From TMED27 sp041397865 (GTDB lineage: Bacteria; Pseudomonadota; Alphaproteobacteria; Micavibrionales; Micavibrionaceae), in NCBI GenBank assembly GCA_041397865.1, contig JAWKVT010000001.1, positions 186,001 through 250,000 of the forward strand: 64,000 nt of DNA, in the 5' to 3' direction. Both the position numbers and the translations under genes were made by a program. Positions within the stretch are counted from its first letter, which is position 1. The number at the start of each line of letters is the position of its first letter. This document shows positions 24,748 through 32,332 of the stretch, one piece after another. The notes under the pieces were generated by a model, which was not told the origin of the DNA, ran no database searches, and saw only the letters and a list, made by a program, of their open reading frames with translations.

Positions 24748-25812
24748 ATGGCACTCGAAGAAAAATTAAACTCGATCAAATCCCGTCACGCGGAGCTTTC
24801 CGCGCTGATGTCTGCGGGCGGGCTGAGCGGCGAGAAGTTCGCTAAACTCTCTATGGAGTACGCCGAGCTGGACCCGGTTGTGGAAGCCATCAATGCGCTG
24901 GAAACCGCGAAAGCCGAAAAGGCCGATCTGAAGGATATGCTTGCCGACCCGGAAATGAAGGAAATGGCCGCCGAAGAGTTGAAAGCCCTTGAGGCGCGCA
25001 TCCCCGAGCTTGAGCGGCAAATCCGCCTCGCCCTGATTCCCAAGGACGAAGACGACGCCAAAAACGCCATCGTCGAAATTCGCGCCGGAACCGGCGGCGA
25101 CGAAGCGGCGCTGTTCGCCGGCGATCTTTTTGCAATGCTCAAAGGCTACGCCGCGGGGCAGGGCTGGAAGCTCGAGGTCATGGAAACCTCCCAGTCCGAT
25201 ATTGGCGGGTATAAGGAAATTGTCGCCGAGGTCAGTGGCCGGAACGTTTTCTCAAAACTCAAATACGAATCCGGCACCCACCGCGTGCAGCGCGTCCCCA
25301 AAACAGAGAGTCAGGGCCGCATCCACACCTCCGCCGCGACCATCGCCGTCCTCCCCGAAGCCGAAGAGGCCGAAGTAAACATCAACAACGACGACCTGCG
25401 CATTGATACTTATCGCTCGCAAGGGGCAGGGGGGCAGCACGTCAACACCACAGATTCCGCGGTGCGCATCACCCACATTCCCACCGGGGTGGTGGTGGAG
25501 ATGCAGGAAGAGCGCTCCCAGCATAAAAACAAAGCCAAGGCTATGAAGGTCCTCTCCACTCGCATCTATGACATGCAGCGCCAAAAACTGCATGAAGAGC
25601 GCGCGCAAGACCGAAAATCACAGGTCGGCTCGGGCGATCGCTCCGAACGCATTCGCACCTATAACTTCCCGCAAGGGCGCGTGACCGACCACCGTATCGG
25701 CCTGACATTGCATAAGCTGGAGGATGTGTTAAGCGGCGAAGCCCTGAATGAAATTATCGACGCCCTCATCGCCGAGGACCAAGCCTCCGCGCTGGCGTCG
25801 ATAGAAAACTAA
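24748..25812 (+). CDS. prfA: Peptide chain release factor 1
   Basis: RF1 reads UAA and UAG and triggers peptide release. The 354-residue protein has the GGQ loop (QGAGGQHVNTTDS, near residue 228) and the codon-reading tripeptide region RVPKTESQGRIHTS, with PKT in place of the more frequent PxT examples PAT or PET. The helical N-terminal domain is complete. It is followed, after a dyad repeat element, by prmC, whose product methylates the GGQ glutamine. The ribosome-binding site is weak. The N-terminus is placed by family alignment at MALEEKLNSI. Confidence 0.96.
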   Translation: MALEEKLNSIKSRHAELSALMSAGGLSGEKFAKLSMEYAELDPVVEAINALETAKAEKADLKDMLADPEMKEMAAEELKALEARIPELERQIRLALIPKDEDDAKNAIVEIRAGTGGDEAALFAGDLFAMLKGYAAGQGWKLEVMETSQSDIGGYKEIVAEVSGRNVFSKLKYESGTHRVQRVPKTESQGRIHTSAATIAVLPEAEEAEVNINNDDLRIDTYRSQGAGGQHVNTTDSAVRITHIPTGVVVEMQEERSQHKNKAKAMKVLSTRIYDMQRQKLHEERAQDRKSQVGSGDRSERIRTYNFPQGRVTDHRIGLTLHKLEDVLSGEALNEIIDALIAEDQASALASIEN

Positions 25813-25827
25813 TAGAAATTATAAAAA

Positions 25828-25914
25828 TTTAAACCACAAAGTCAGACAAAGGAAAACAAAGTATAAAAGCTAAAAAAAAACTTTGTCTAACTTAGTTTTA
25901 CTTTGTGGTTTAAA
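25828..25914. repeat. Dyad repeat element B (AACCACAAAG arms), abutting prmC
   Basis: An 87-base imperfect palindrome. The left arm begins TTTAAACCACAAAGTC and carries CAAAG repeats. The right arm ends ACTTTGTGGTTTAAA at 25914, two bases before the prmC ATG. The centre is A/T-rich. It belongs to the same architecture as elements A and C-F, with an AAAG rather than GAAG or CAAG unit. It fills the gap between prfA and prmC and leaves no room for a Shine-Dalgarno sequence. Confidence 0.85.
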
Positions 25915-25916
25915 AA

Positions 25917-26747
25917 ATGATTTTGGAAAAAATTTACAAAGAACTCTGCGACGTCATGCCCGAACACGACGCCCGCTATGTCATCGAAAAGCGCACCGGG
26001 CTGTCCCATGCCGCTATGATTGCCAATCCGGGGCAGGAAATTGATGAAACCGCCATCATGGCCGATCTTGCGCAATATAAGCGCGGTATCCCGCTTTCAC
26101 GCATTTATGAAGAGCGCGAGTTCTGGGGGATGAATTTCAGGCTCTCGCCCGCCACGCTCGACCCGCGCCCCGATACCGAAACGCTGATTGAGGCGGTGGT
26201 AAAGCGCTGCAAAGACAATCCTCCGGCGCGGATACTCGATCTGGGCACCGGCACAGGCTGCATTCTCATCGCGCTTTTATCCGAATTTCCTCAGGCGACA
26301 GGCGTGGGGATCGACCTTTCAGAAGAAGCTGTGCAAACCGCGAAATACAACGCACAGCAGAATCACGTCGCTGCCCGCGCAGAATTTTTACAAGGCAACT
26401 GGGCAGAATCAATCAACGAATCTTTTGATTTGGTGGTGTCGAATCCGCCCTATATCGCCCGAAAAGTGATTCAAAATCTTGATGAATCGGTCAAAAATCA
26501 CGATCCGATTCTGGCTTTGGAGGGTGGCGAAGACGGTCTGCAAGCCTATAAAGAAATTTTTTCTCAGCTTTTTCACATCTTAAAACCGGGCGGACGCGCC
26601 TTTTTCGAAATCGGATTCGATCAGGAAGAATCCACAACGCGACTCAGTGAAGAATCGCGGTTTTCAGTTATATCAACTTATGCTGATTTAGCAGGGCACG
26701 TAAGGGTTTTGGAGGTTGTTGCAGGCAAACCCAATGGGGATAAATAA
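25917..26747 (+). CDS. prmC: Peptide chain release factor N5-glutamine methyltransferase
   Basis: PrmC (HemK) methylates the GGQ glutamine of RF1 and RF2. The 276-residue protein has the N-terminal helical substrate domain, the DPRPDTETL segment, SAM motif I LDLGTGTGCIL and the catalytic NPPY in VVSNPPYIA (about 175-178). Downstream of prfA is the usual place. The start is ATG 25917: it lies two bases after a palindromic element and has no Shine-Dalgarno sequence, only GTGGTTTAAAAA before it. The family N-terminus needs this start, since the next ATG (codon 13) would cut the first helix. Confidence 0.94.
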   Translation: MILEKIYKELCDVMPEHDARYVIEKRTGLSHAAMIANPGQEIDETAIMADLAQYKRGIPLSRIYEEREFWGMNFRLSPATLDPRPDTETLIEAVVKRCKDNPPARILDLGTGTGCILIALLSEFPQATGVGIDLSEEAVQTAKYNAQQNHVAARAEFLQGNWAESINESFDLVVSNPPYIARKVIQNLDESVKNHDPILALEGGEDGLQAYKEIFSQLFHILKPGGRAFFEIGFDQEESTTRLSEESRFSVISTYADLAGHVRVLEVVAGKPNGDK

Positions 26748-26971
26748 AAAAAATATCAAACAGGCGGTTGATTAAAAGAACCCCGCCGCTGTAGGTTAAA
26801 AAACATCAGCACAGACAGACGAACGGGTAAACGCAATATGCAGTCTGATGCTGGTTGGAAAGCCCAACATATAGTGTGTTAAAGCCTCTTAAGGGGTGGT
26901 CAGGCGTACACAAATAATGTATGGTGTACGTGTATGTGTGATTAACGTAATTAAAGAAACGGAAGAAATAG
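26748..26971 (+). other. 224-base gap between prmC and the DUF4167 gene
   Basis: There is no convincing gene. The gap contains an imperfect inverted repeat: CATCAGCACAGACAGAC near 26806-26822 against GTCTGATG near 26842-26849. This could be a leader structure or a small RNA. A T/G-alternating stretch (about 26919-26940) and the ribosome-binding site of the next gene follow. Confidence 0.3.
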
Positions 26972-27379
26972 ATGAGACACGGAACACCAACAAACAGACG
27001 CCAACGTGGTAGAGGCAACGGCGGCGGGCGTCGCAGCGGCGGAAACCAGCAGCGGATGCAGGTTTTTGACAGCAATGGACCGGATGTGCGCATCCGTGGT
27101 ACGGCGCATCAGGTCAACGAAAAATACATGGCCTTGGCGAAAGATGCGGCGGCTGCCGGTGATACGATTCTCGCCGAAAGCTACCTCCAGTTTGCCGAAC
27201 ATTATCAGCGCGTGATTAATAGCTGGGAAGAAAACGTACAGGCCGAACCTAAACCCGCATCGGAAAACGGTTCAAAACTGAAAGGGGGTGATGATGATTT
27301 ATCATTGCCATCCAGTATCTTAGGCGGTAATTCTAAGGTTGGGGCTGATATGCGTACAGCAGAATCCGCTGTGTCTTAA
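26972..27379 (+). CDS. DUF4167 domain protein
   Basis: A 135-residue protein of the alphaproteobacterial DUF4167 family. A basic Arg/Gly-rich N-terminus (MRHGTPTNRRQRGRGNGGG) is followed by the conserved VFDSNGPDVRIRGTAHQVNEKYMALAKDA segment and AESYLQFAEHYQRVI. The basic tail suggests RNA or DNA binding, but its role is unknown. The prfA-prmC-DUF4167-clpB order is typical. A 224-base leader precedes it; a GGAAGAA ribosome-binding site stands before the ATG. The C-terminus is low-complexity and acidic. It is followed by a terminator. Confidence 0.88.
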   Translation: MRHGTPTNRRQRGRGNGGGRRSGGNQQRMQVFDSNGPDVRIRGTAHQVNEKYMALAKDAAAAGDTILAESYLQFAEHYQRVINSWEENVQAEPKPASENGSKLKGGDDDLSLPSSILGGNSKVGADMRTAESAVS

Positions 27380-27409
27380 CATCTTGGTGTAACGCATTGT
27401 AAAATATAC

Positions 27410-27436
27410 AAAAGCGGCCTCTGTGTCGCTTTTTTT
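27410..27436 (+). terminator. Rho-independent terminator before clpB
   Basis: AAAAGCG pairs with CGCTTTT around a 10-base loop, followed by a run of seven T. It lies 30 bases after the DUF4167 stop and separates that gene from clpB. Confidence 0.7.
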
Positions 27437-27478
27437 ATAAGGGTCTTATTTTTGCTGTGTTTTTGCATCCGAATCCTC

Positions 27479-27507
27479 TTTAAAATCGGCATTAAACGCA
27501 CTATATT
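27479..27507 (+). promoter_or_regulatory. Candidate clpB promoter
   Basis: TTTAAA at 27479-27484 and TATATT at 27502-27507 are 17 bases apart. Initiation would fall within a base or two of the clpB ATG at 27514, giving a leaderless or nearly leaderless message. No Shine-Dalgarno sequence is visible before the ATG, which agrees. I see no clear heat-shock sigma-32 consensus. Confidence 0.4.
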
Positions 27508-27513
27508 AGCGTC

Positions 27514-30135
27514 ATGGACTTCGAAAAGTTTACAGAGAAATCAAAGGGTTTTATCCAAAACGCGCAAACTCTCGCGATGCGTTACGGGCACCAGTCAATT
27601 GAGCCGGAGCATTGGCTCAAGGTGATGCTCGACGATTCCGACGGCCTGACTTCAAAATTGCTCAAGGCCGCAGACGCCAAGCCCGACCGCCTGCGCAGCG
27701 ACATTGAAGCGGCCATTGCTAAATTCCCGGTCGTCGAAGGCTCCGGCGCGCAGCTCCGTATCTCAACTGATTTTGCAAGAATGGCTGATAACGCATTGAA
27801 ATTAGCTGAAAAATCTGGCGATAAGTTCGTCACCGCAGAGCGCATACTACAAGCCATGCTCATGGCCAAAAAGATGGATATATCGGGATACCTCGAAGAC
27901 GCGGGCCTGACCGATCAAAAGCTCAATCAGGCGATTAATGATATGCGAAAAGGCCGCACCGCCGATTCTGCCAGCGCCGAGGACAGTTTTGATGCGTTGA
28001 ATAAATACGCCCACGACCTGACCGCCGCCGCCGAAGACGGCAAGATCGACCCCATCATTGGCCGGGACGAGGAAATCCGCCGCGCGATTCAGGTCCTCTC
28101 CCGCCGCACCAAAAACAACCCGGTGCTGATCGGTGAGCCGGGCGTCGGTAAAACCGCGATCGTCGAAGGCCTCGCGCAAAGAATCGTCAATGGCGATGTC
28201 CCCGAAAGCCTTAAGAATAAACGCCTGATGTCACTGGATCTCGGCGCGCTGCTGGCCGGAGCCAAATATCGCGGCGAATTTGAAGAGCGACTCAAGGCCG
28301 TCCTCGATGAGGTCAAAACCGCCGCCGGGGAGATTGTCCTGTTCCTTGATGAACTCCATACGCTGGTCGGCGCGGGCAAGGCCGAAGGCTCTATGGATGC
28401 GGGCAACATGCTCAAACCCGCACTGGCACGCGGCGAGCTGCACATGGTCGGCGCCACCACGCTCGACGAATATCGCAAGCATATCGAAAAAGACGCCGCG
28501 CTGGCCCGGCGTTTCCAGCCTGTTTTTGTCTCCGAACCGACGGTCGAGGATACGATTTCCATCCTGCGGGGCCTTAAGGAAAAATACGAACTCCACCACG
28601 GCGTACGCATCACCGATAACGCGATTGTCGCCGCTTCCACGCTCTCACACCGCTATATCACAGACCGCTTCCTGCCCGATAAGGCGATTGATCTGGTTGA
28701 TGAGGCCGCGAGCCGTATCCGCATGCAGGCCGATTCCAAGCCCGAAGCGCTCGACGAACTCGACCGGCGCATTATCCAGCTCAAAATCGAACGCGAAGCG
28801 CTGAAAAAGGAAAAAGACAAAGCCTCCAAAGACCGCCTTGTGGCACTGGAGGAGGAGCTGAAAGGTCTCGAATCCAGATCCGCCGACCTGACCTCGCAAT
28901 GGGCCGCGGAAAAGGAAAAACTCAATACCGGCCAGAAAGTGACCGAAGAGCTGGATAAAGCCCGCGTACAGCTTGAGCAGGCCGAACGCGACAATGACTG
29001 GGCGCGCGCCAGCGAAATCAAATACTCCATCATCCCCGAACTGGAGCAAAAGCTGGCCGCCGCGGCCGAGCATGAGGGCGAGGCATCCACTTCCAGCCTG
29101 ATTAACGAGGAAGTCACCGAAGATGACATCGCCGCCGTTGTCAGCAAATGGACCGGCGTGCCGGTAGATAAAATGCTCGAAGGGGAGCGCGAAAAGCTGC
29201 TCGGCATGGAAGACAAGCTCCGCCAGCGCGTCGTAGGGCAGGACGAAGCCGTCACGGCTGTATCCAACGCTATCCGCCGCGCCCGTGCAGGCCTTCAGGA
29301 CCCGCGCCGCCCGATGGGCTCATTCCTCTTCCTCGGCCCCACCGGCGTCGGGAAAACCGAACTCACCAAGGCTTTGGCCGAATTCCTGTTTGATGACGAC
29401 AGCGCGATGATCCGCATGGATATGTCGGAATATATGGAAAAACACTCCGTCGCCCGCCTGATCGGCGCACCGCCGGGCTATGTCGGCTATGAAGAGGGCG
29501 GTTCGCTGACCGAAGCCATCCGCCGCCGCCCGTATCAGGTCGTGCTGTTTGACGAAATCGAAAAAGCCCACCCCGACGTGTTTAACGTCCTCCTGCAAGT
29601 CCTTGACGACGGACGCCTCACGGACGGGCAGGGCCGGACGGTGGATTTCTCCAACACGCTCCTCATCATGACGTCAAATCTGGGCGCGGAACATCTGGTC
29701 GCGCAAAAAGACGGCGAGAGTGTCGATAAAGTCCGCGATAAGGTCATGGACGCGGTGCGCAAGGCCTTCCGCCCCGAATTTCTCAACCGCCTCGATGAAA
29801 TCCTGCTGTTCAAGCGCCTTGACCGCAAGCAGATGAGCGGCATTGTCGATATACAGCTCACCTATCTGCTCAACCTTTTAGCCGCCCGCCACGTCACGCT
29901 TGAGGTGGATGAAGCGGCCAAAACATGGCTGGGCGATAAGGGTTATGACCCCGCCTATGGCGCGCGGCCTTTGAAACGCGTCATCCAGAGCGAATTGCAA
30001 AACAAGCTGGCGGAAATGATTCTCAAAGGCGAAATCGCCGACGGCAGCCTCGTCAAAATCTCCGCAAAAGGCAACACGCTGGATTTCAAAATCACCACCC
30101 CCGCCGCAGGAAAAGCGGATAAAGACGCCGCTTAA
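27514..30135 (+). CDS. clpB: ATP-dependent disaggregase ClpB
   Basis: ClpB works with DnaK to rescue aggregated proteins. The 873-residue protein has all modules: the Clp N domain (1-150, opening MDFEKFTEKSKGFIQNAQTLA), NBD1 with Walker A GEPGVGKT and sensor segments, the coiled-coil middle domain (about 405-530, Lys/Glu-rich), and NBD2 with Walker A GPTGVGKT and pore loop GYVGYEEGG. The C-terminal domain is complete. The start is fixed by family alignment; no ribosome-binding site precedes it, and a promoter at 27479-27507 would make the mRNA almost leaderless. It is the last gene of the prfA-prmC-DUF4167-clpB neighbourhood. Confidence 0.97.
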   Translation: MDFEKFTEKSKGFIQNAQTLAMRYGHQSIEPEHWLKVMLDDSDGLTSKLLKAADAKPDRLRSDIEAAIAKFPVVEGSGAQLRISTDFARMADNALKLAEKSGDKFVTAERILQAMLMAKKMDISGYLEDAGLTDQKLNQAINDMRKGRTADSASAEDSFDALNKYAHDLTAAAEDGKIDPIIGRDEEIRRAIQVLSRRTKNNPVLIGEPGVGKTAIVEGLAQRIVNGDVPESLKNKRLMSLDLGALLAGAKYRGEFEERLKAVLDEVKTAAGEIVLFLDELHTLVGAGKAEGSMDAGNMLKPALARGELHMVGATTLDEYRKHIEKDAALARRFQPVFVSEPTVEDTISILRGLKEKYELHHGVRITDNAIVAASTLSHRYITDRFLPDKAIDLVDEAASRIRMQADSKPEALDELDRRIIQLKIEREALKKEKDKASKDRLVALEEELKGLESRSADLTSQWAAEKEKLNTGQKVTEELDKARVQLEQAERDNDWARASEIKYSIIPELEQKLAAAAEHEGEASTSSLINEEVTEDDIAAVVSKWTGVPVDKMLEGEREKLLGMEDKLRQRVVGQDEAVTAVSNAIRRARAGLQDPRRPMGSFLFLGPTGVGKTELTKALAEFLFDDDSAMIRMDMSEYMEKHSVARLIGAPPGYVGYEEGGSLTEAIRRRPYQVVLFDEIEKAHPDVFNVLLQVLDDGRLTDGQGRTVDFSNTLLIMTSNLGAEHLVAQKDGESVDKVRDKVMDAVRKAFRPEFLNRLDEILLFKRLDRKQMSGIVDIQLTYLLNLLAARHVTLEVDEAAKTWLGDKGYDPAYGARPLKRVIQSELQNKLAEMILKGEIADGSLVKISAKGNTLDFKITTPAAGKADKDAA

Positions 30136-30174
30136 GCGAGAACGTTTTACACATAAAAACCGGCGGGCGAAAAT

Positions 30175-30262
30175 AAAACCACAGCGAACACAGACGAATA
30201 CACAGACGCGCTCGTCATGTGCCGGGAGCGCTGTGTTTCTCCTGTGGCCGCTGTGGTGAAAA
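30175..30262. repeat. Dyad repeat element E (ACCACAGCG arms)
   Basis: An 88-base imperfect palindrome. The left arm AAAACCACAGCG is followed by AACACAGACG and ACACAGACGCGC. The right arm is GCGCTGTGTTTCTCCTGTGG then CCGCTGTGGTGAAAA. It has the same design as the other dyad elements, but with a CACAG unit. It lies 40 bases after the clpB stop and may act as its terminator. Confidence 0.75.
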
Positions 30263-30361
30263 ATATAGTGTACTTTCGGCGTGCAAACGCCAACGCAGCG
30301 GGTTGTGTTGTTTTATAGCCTGTGCCGTATAAAACGATTCAAAATTTTCCCTCTTTTGTCT

Positions 30362-30421
30362 TTCCCGCGAAAGCGGGAATCTTTTAAGATCAAGCGCTTA
30401 AGTCCCCCGCTTCCGCGGGGG
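30362..30421. repeat. REP-like double hairpin
   Basis: Two perfect GC-rich hairpins stand in tandem: TTCCCGC-gaaa-GCGGGAA (30362-30379) and CCCCCGC-ttcc-GCGGGGG (30404-30421), linked by 24 AT-rich bases. The first unit is the same REP type as at 61056-61080. They lie between clpB and the lipoprotein gene at 30552. Confidence 0.8.
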
Positions 30422-30551
30422 AAGCATGATCACTTTATAAGGGATGCGCTATATTCTTGTTTGGAATGGCTCTATATTGCCTCACCGCCCGATTTCCGGT
30501 AGCATAACCCCTGAAACAATTGTCCCGCCTTTTTCCTTTAAGTGGTTCCCC

Positions 30552-31265
30552 ATGGCTGAAAACTTCAAAAAAGCTTATTACATTCTCCCGCTCGCCATTC
30601 TGGCCGCTTGCGCTTACACGCTCGACGGCGCGAACCAGAATGTAAAGTTCGAAACCCCCGGCGCATATAACGCATCGTGCAGCGTCTACGTCGAAGGCCT
30701 GAAATATCAGGTCAAACCGCCGCAGGTCGTTAATCTTTATAAGGCCAAAGACGATCTGATTGTCGATTGTCTGGCCCCCGGTGGCCGCCGGAAGGTGATA
30801 GAAGTGACACCGGAGATCGAAACCTCCGCCGCCTGGAACGCGGCCAATGCGGGCGTAGGTCTGCCGTGGGATTATGCTTCGGGCGCTTTGTTCCGCTATC
30901 CCGATGTAATCGAAATTGACTTTACCGGCGAGCCGGTGTCCGATCCGCCGCTACCCGCGCAAAACAGCCCCGATATCCGCCAGCCCGAGGAATATTACCT
31001 CGAGGAATTCCGCCCCTCCAAACCCCGGATGAATAATGACCGCCACATGCCGCCGGTTGAAATTCTACCGCGTGAACGCAGTTCTATGTCAGATCTGGGT
31101 GGTTATAATAACGCCGGGTCCGTCTTTTCCGAGCCTGAAAACACTGCCTCCGGAGATAAGGGTGATTTGATGAATGTCATCCGCGATCTGGGCGCGCAAG
31201 AAAGCAACGCGCCGTCATATACGGAAAGTTCCGGCGGGCCTGTACCGCTCCTGCCCGGTGAATAA
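30552..31265 (+). CDS. Predicted lipoprotein, unknown function
   Basis: I do not recognise the family. From ATG 30552 the product is 237 residues with a short charged N-terminus and a lipobox ILPLAILAAC20, so it should be a lipid-anchored envelope protein. A PEGA-like or beta-rich region follows (ASCSVYVEGLKYQVKPPQVVNLYKAKDDLIVDCLAPGGRRKV), then a proline-rich, probably disordered C-terminal half. A longer frame begins at 30444, but its extra 36 codons would displace the signal peptide. The ribosome-binding site is weak. It is monocistronic. Confidence 0.75.
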   Translation: MAENFKKAYYILPLAILAACAYTLDGANQNVKFETPGAYNASCSVYVEGLKYQVKPPQVVNLYKAKDDLIVDCLAPGGRRKVIEVTPEIETSAAWNAANAGVGLPWDYASGALFRYPDVIEIDFTGEPVSDPPLPAQNSPDIRQPEEYYLEEFRPSKPRMNNDRHMPPVEILPRERSSMSDLGGYNNAGSVFSEPENTASGDKGDLMNVIRDLGAQESNAPSYTESSGGPVPLLPGE

Positions 31266-31564
31266 CATAAAGTGAAATGGTAACAAAGGTTGATAGCTCA
31301 CTGTTTTTGTTTTACTTTTTCTTTTTTGCTTTCTTTCTTTGTGTTGGTGTTAAAAAAACATAAGGGGCCCCATATGAAACAGCGACGGTGTTGCCGCGTT
31401 TTTAGCTGAGCTGTTTTTTCGCAAATGGCGTTTTTCGTTTTTGCTCTCAACTTTGCGCCATTTACCGTCTGTTTTTTACAGACTATGCATAGTCTGGTTT
31501 GACTGTATCGCGGAACATTGCCTTTGTCAAGGAAAAAATTCCTAATATTTTTGTGACCGGGGGG
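31266..31564. other. 299-base gap with inverted repeats
   Basis: This gap lies between convergent genes, and no convincing gene is present. It contains a pyrimidine-rich tract (about 31298-31345). An 11-codon frame starts with ATG at 31374, beginning MKQRRCCRVFS, with AAGGGG upstream. An inverted repeat pairs AAATGGCG (31423-31430) with CGCCATTT (31456-31463), and an 18-base perfect palindrome lies at 31479-31496. A small RNA or a decayed element is possible. Confidence 0.5.
31479..31496. promoter_or_regulatory. 18-bp perfect palindrome
   Basis: CAGACTATG immediately followed by CATAGTCTG makes an 18-base perfect palindrome without a spacer, too tight for a hairpin terminator and more like a dimeric protein-binding site. 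It is 69 bases from the nlpC-like stop and 214 from the lipoprotein stop, so it is not in an obvious promoter. Confidence 0.45.
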
Positions 31565-32332
31565 TTATCCGTTTGAGGTCGCGTCCAAATCCATCCGCCG
31601 CACGCATGTTATGCCGCCATAAGCCTTGGCAAGATCCTCGATATTCTCAACAACAACCTGCATATGGCGCGATGTCGCATTCAAAACACGCTGTTCATCA
31701 AGCATAATCCCGACATGCCCCTTAAAAAACACCAGATCGCCGCGCATAAGGGCAGGGGAGGCCTCAGGAATCGGCGCGCCCACGCTTTGGTCCTGCTGAT
31801 GCGTATCGCGCGGCGTATTCACCCCTGCCGCCATCAGCGAAATCTGTACAAGGCCCGAGCAATCCACCCCGCTGACGCTGCGCCCGCCCCAGACATAGGG
31901 CGCGCCCTCAAACATGAGCGCTGTTTTCACAAAGTCCGGTTCGGTGCTGTCCATCGCCACAAGATGGCTTTCATAAATCCACCCCCCATGGTCGAGCTTG
32001 AAAAACCCGTTCTCGGTCTGCCCGCTGCTTCTCACCGGAGAATGAAAGAACAGCGGCCAGAGAATCGCGCTTTTAAAGTCCGGTTGCTCGTAAACATGGG
32101 TTAAAGGCACGCTGATCTTGTGCGAGGGGGTGAAAGCTTCACAAATCGCCGCCTTTGGAATAAACCCTTGATAGCTGTCATGGGCGCTTTCAATTTCAAT
32201 CCATATAGGCGCGCGATCATCAATAACGCGAACACTTTCGCCAAACAAAAGCTGGTTGGACACTTCCGCATGCTCATCCGGGCTTTGCCGCACAAAGACG
32301 GACGGCACGTATATTTGGCGCAGATCAGCCAT
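31565..32332 (-). CDS. NlpC/P60 family cell-wall hydrolase with SH3-like domains
   Basis: The 255-residue protein has N-terminal SH3-like segments (about 8-125) and a C-terminal NlpC/P60 cysteine peptidase domain. The catalytic Cys158 lies in GVDCSGLVQ and His206 in FKGHVGIM; the third polar residue is probably in the NATSRHM strand. Such enzymes cut peptide stems in peptidoglycan. No signal peptide is seen, so export is uncertain. The start ATG 32332 overlaps the aminopeptidase stop by eight bases; a longer frame to 32509 would lie inside that gene. Aminopeptidase-NlpC/P60 is a recurrent alphaproteobacterial pair. Confidence 0.88.
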   Translation of the reverse strand: MADLRQIYVPSVFVRQSPDEHAEVSNQLLFGESVRVIDDRAPIWIEIESAHDSYQGFIPKAAICEAFTPSHKISVPLTHVYEQPDFKSAILWPLFFHSPVRSSGQTENGFFKLDHGGWIYESHLVAMDSTEPDFVKTALMFEGAPYVWGGRSVSGVDCSGLVQISLMAAGVNTPRDTHQQDQSVGAPIPEASPALMRGDLVFFKGHVGIMLDEQRVLNATSRHMQVVVENIEDLAKAYGGITCVRRMDLDATSNG

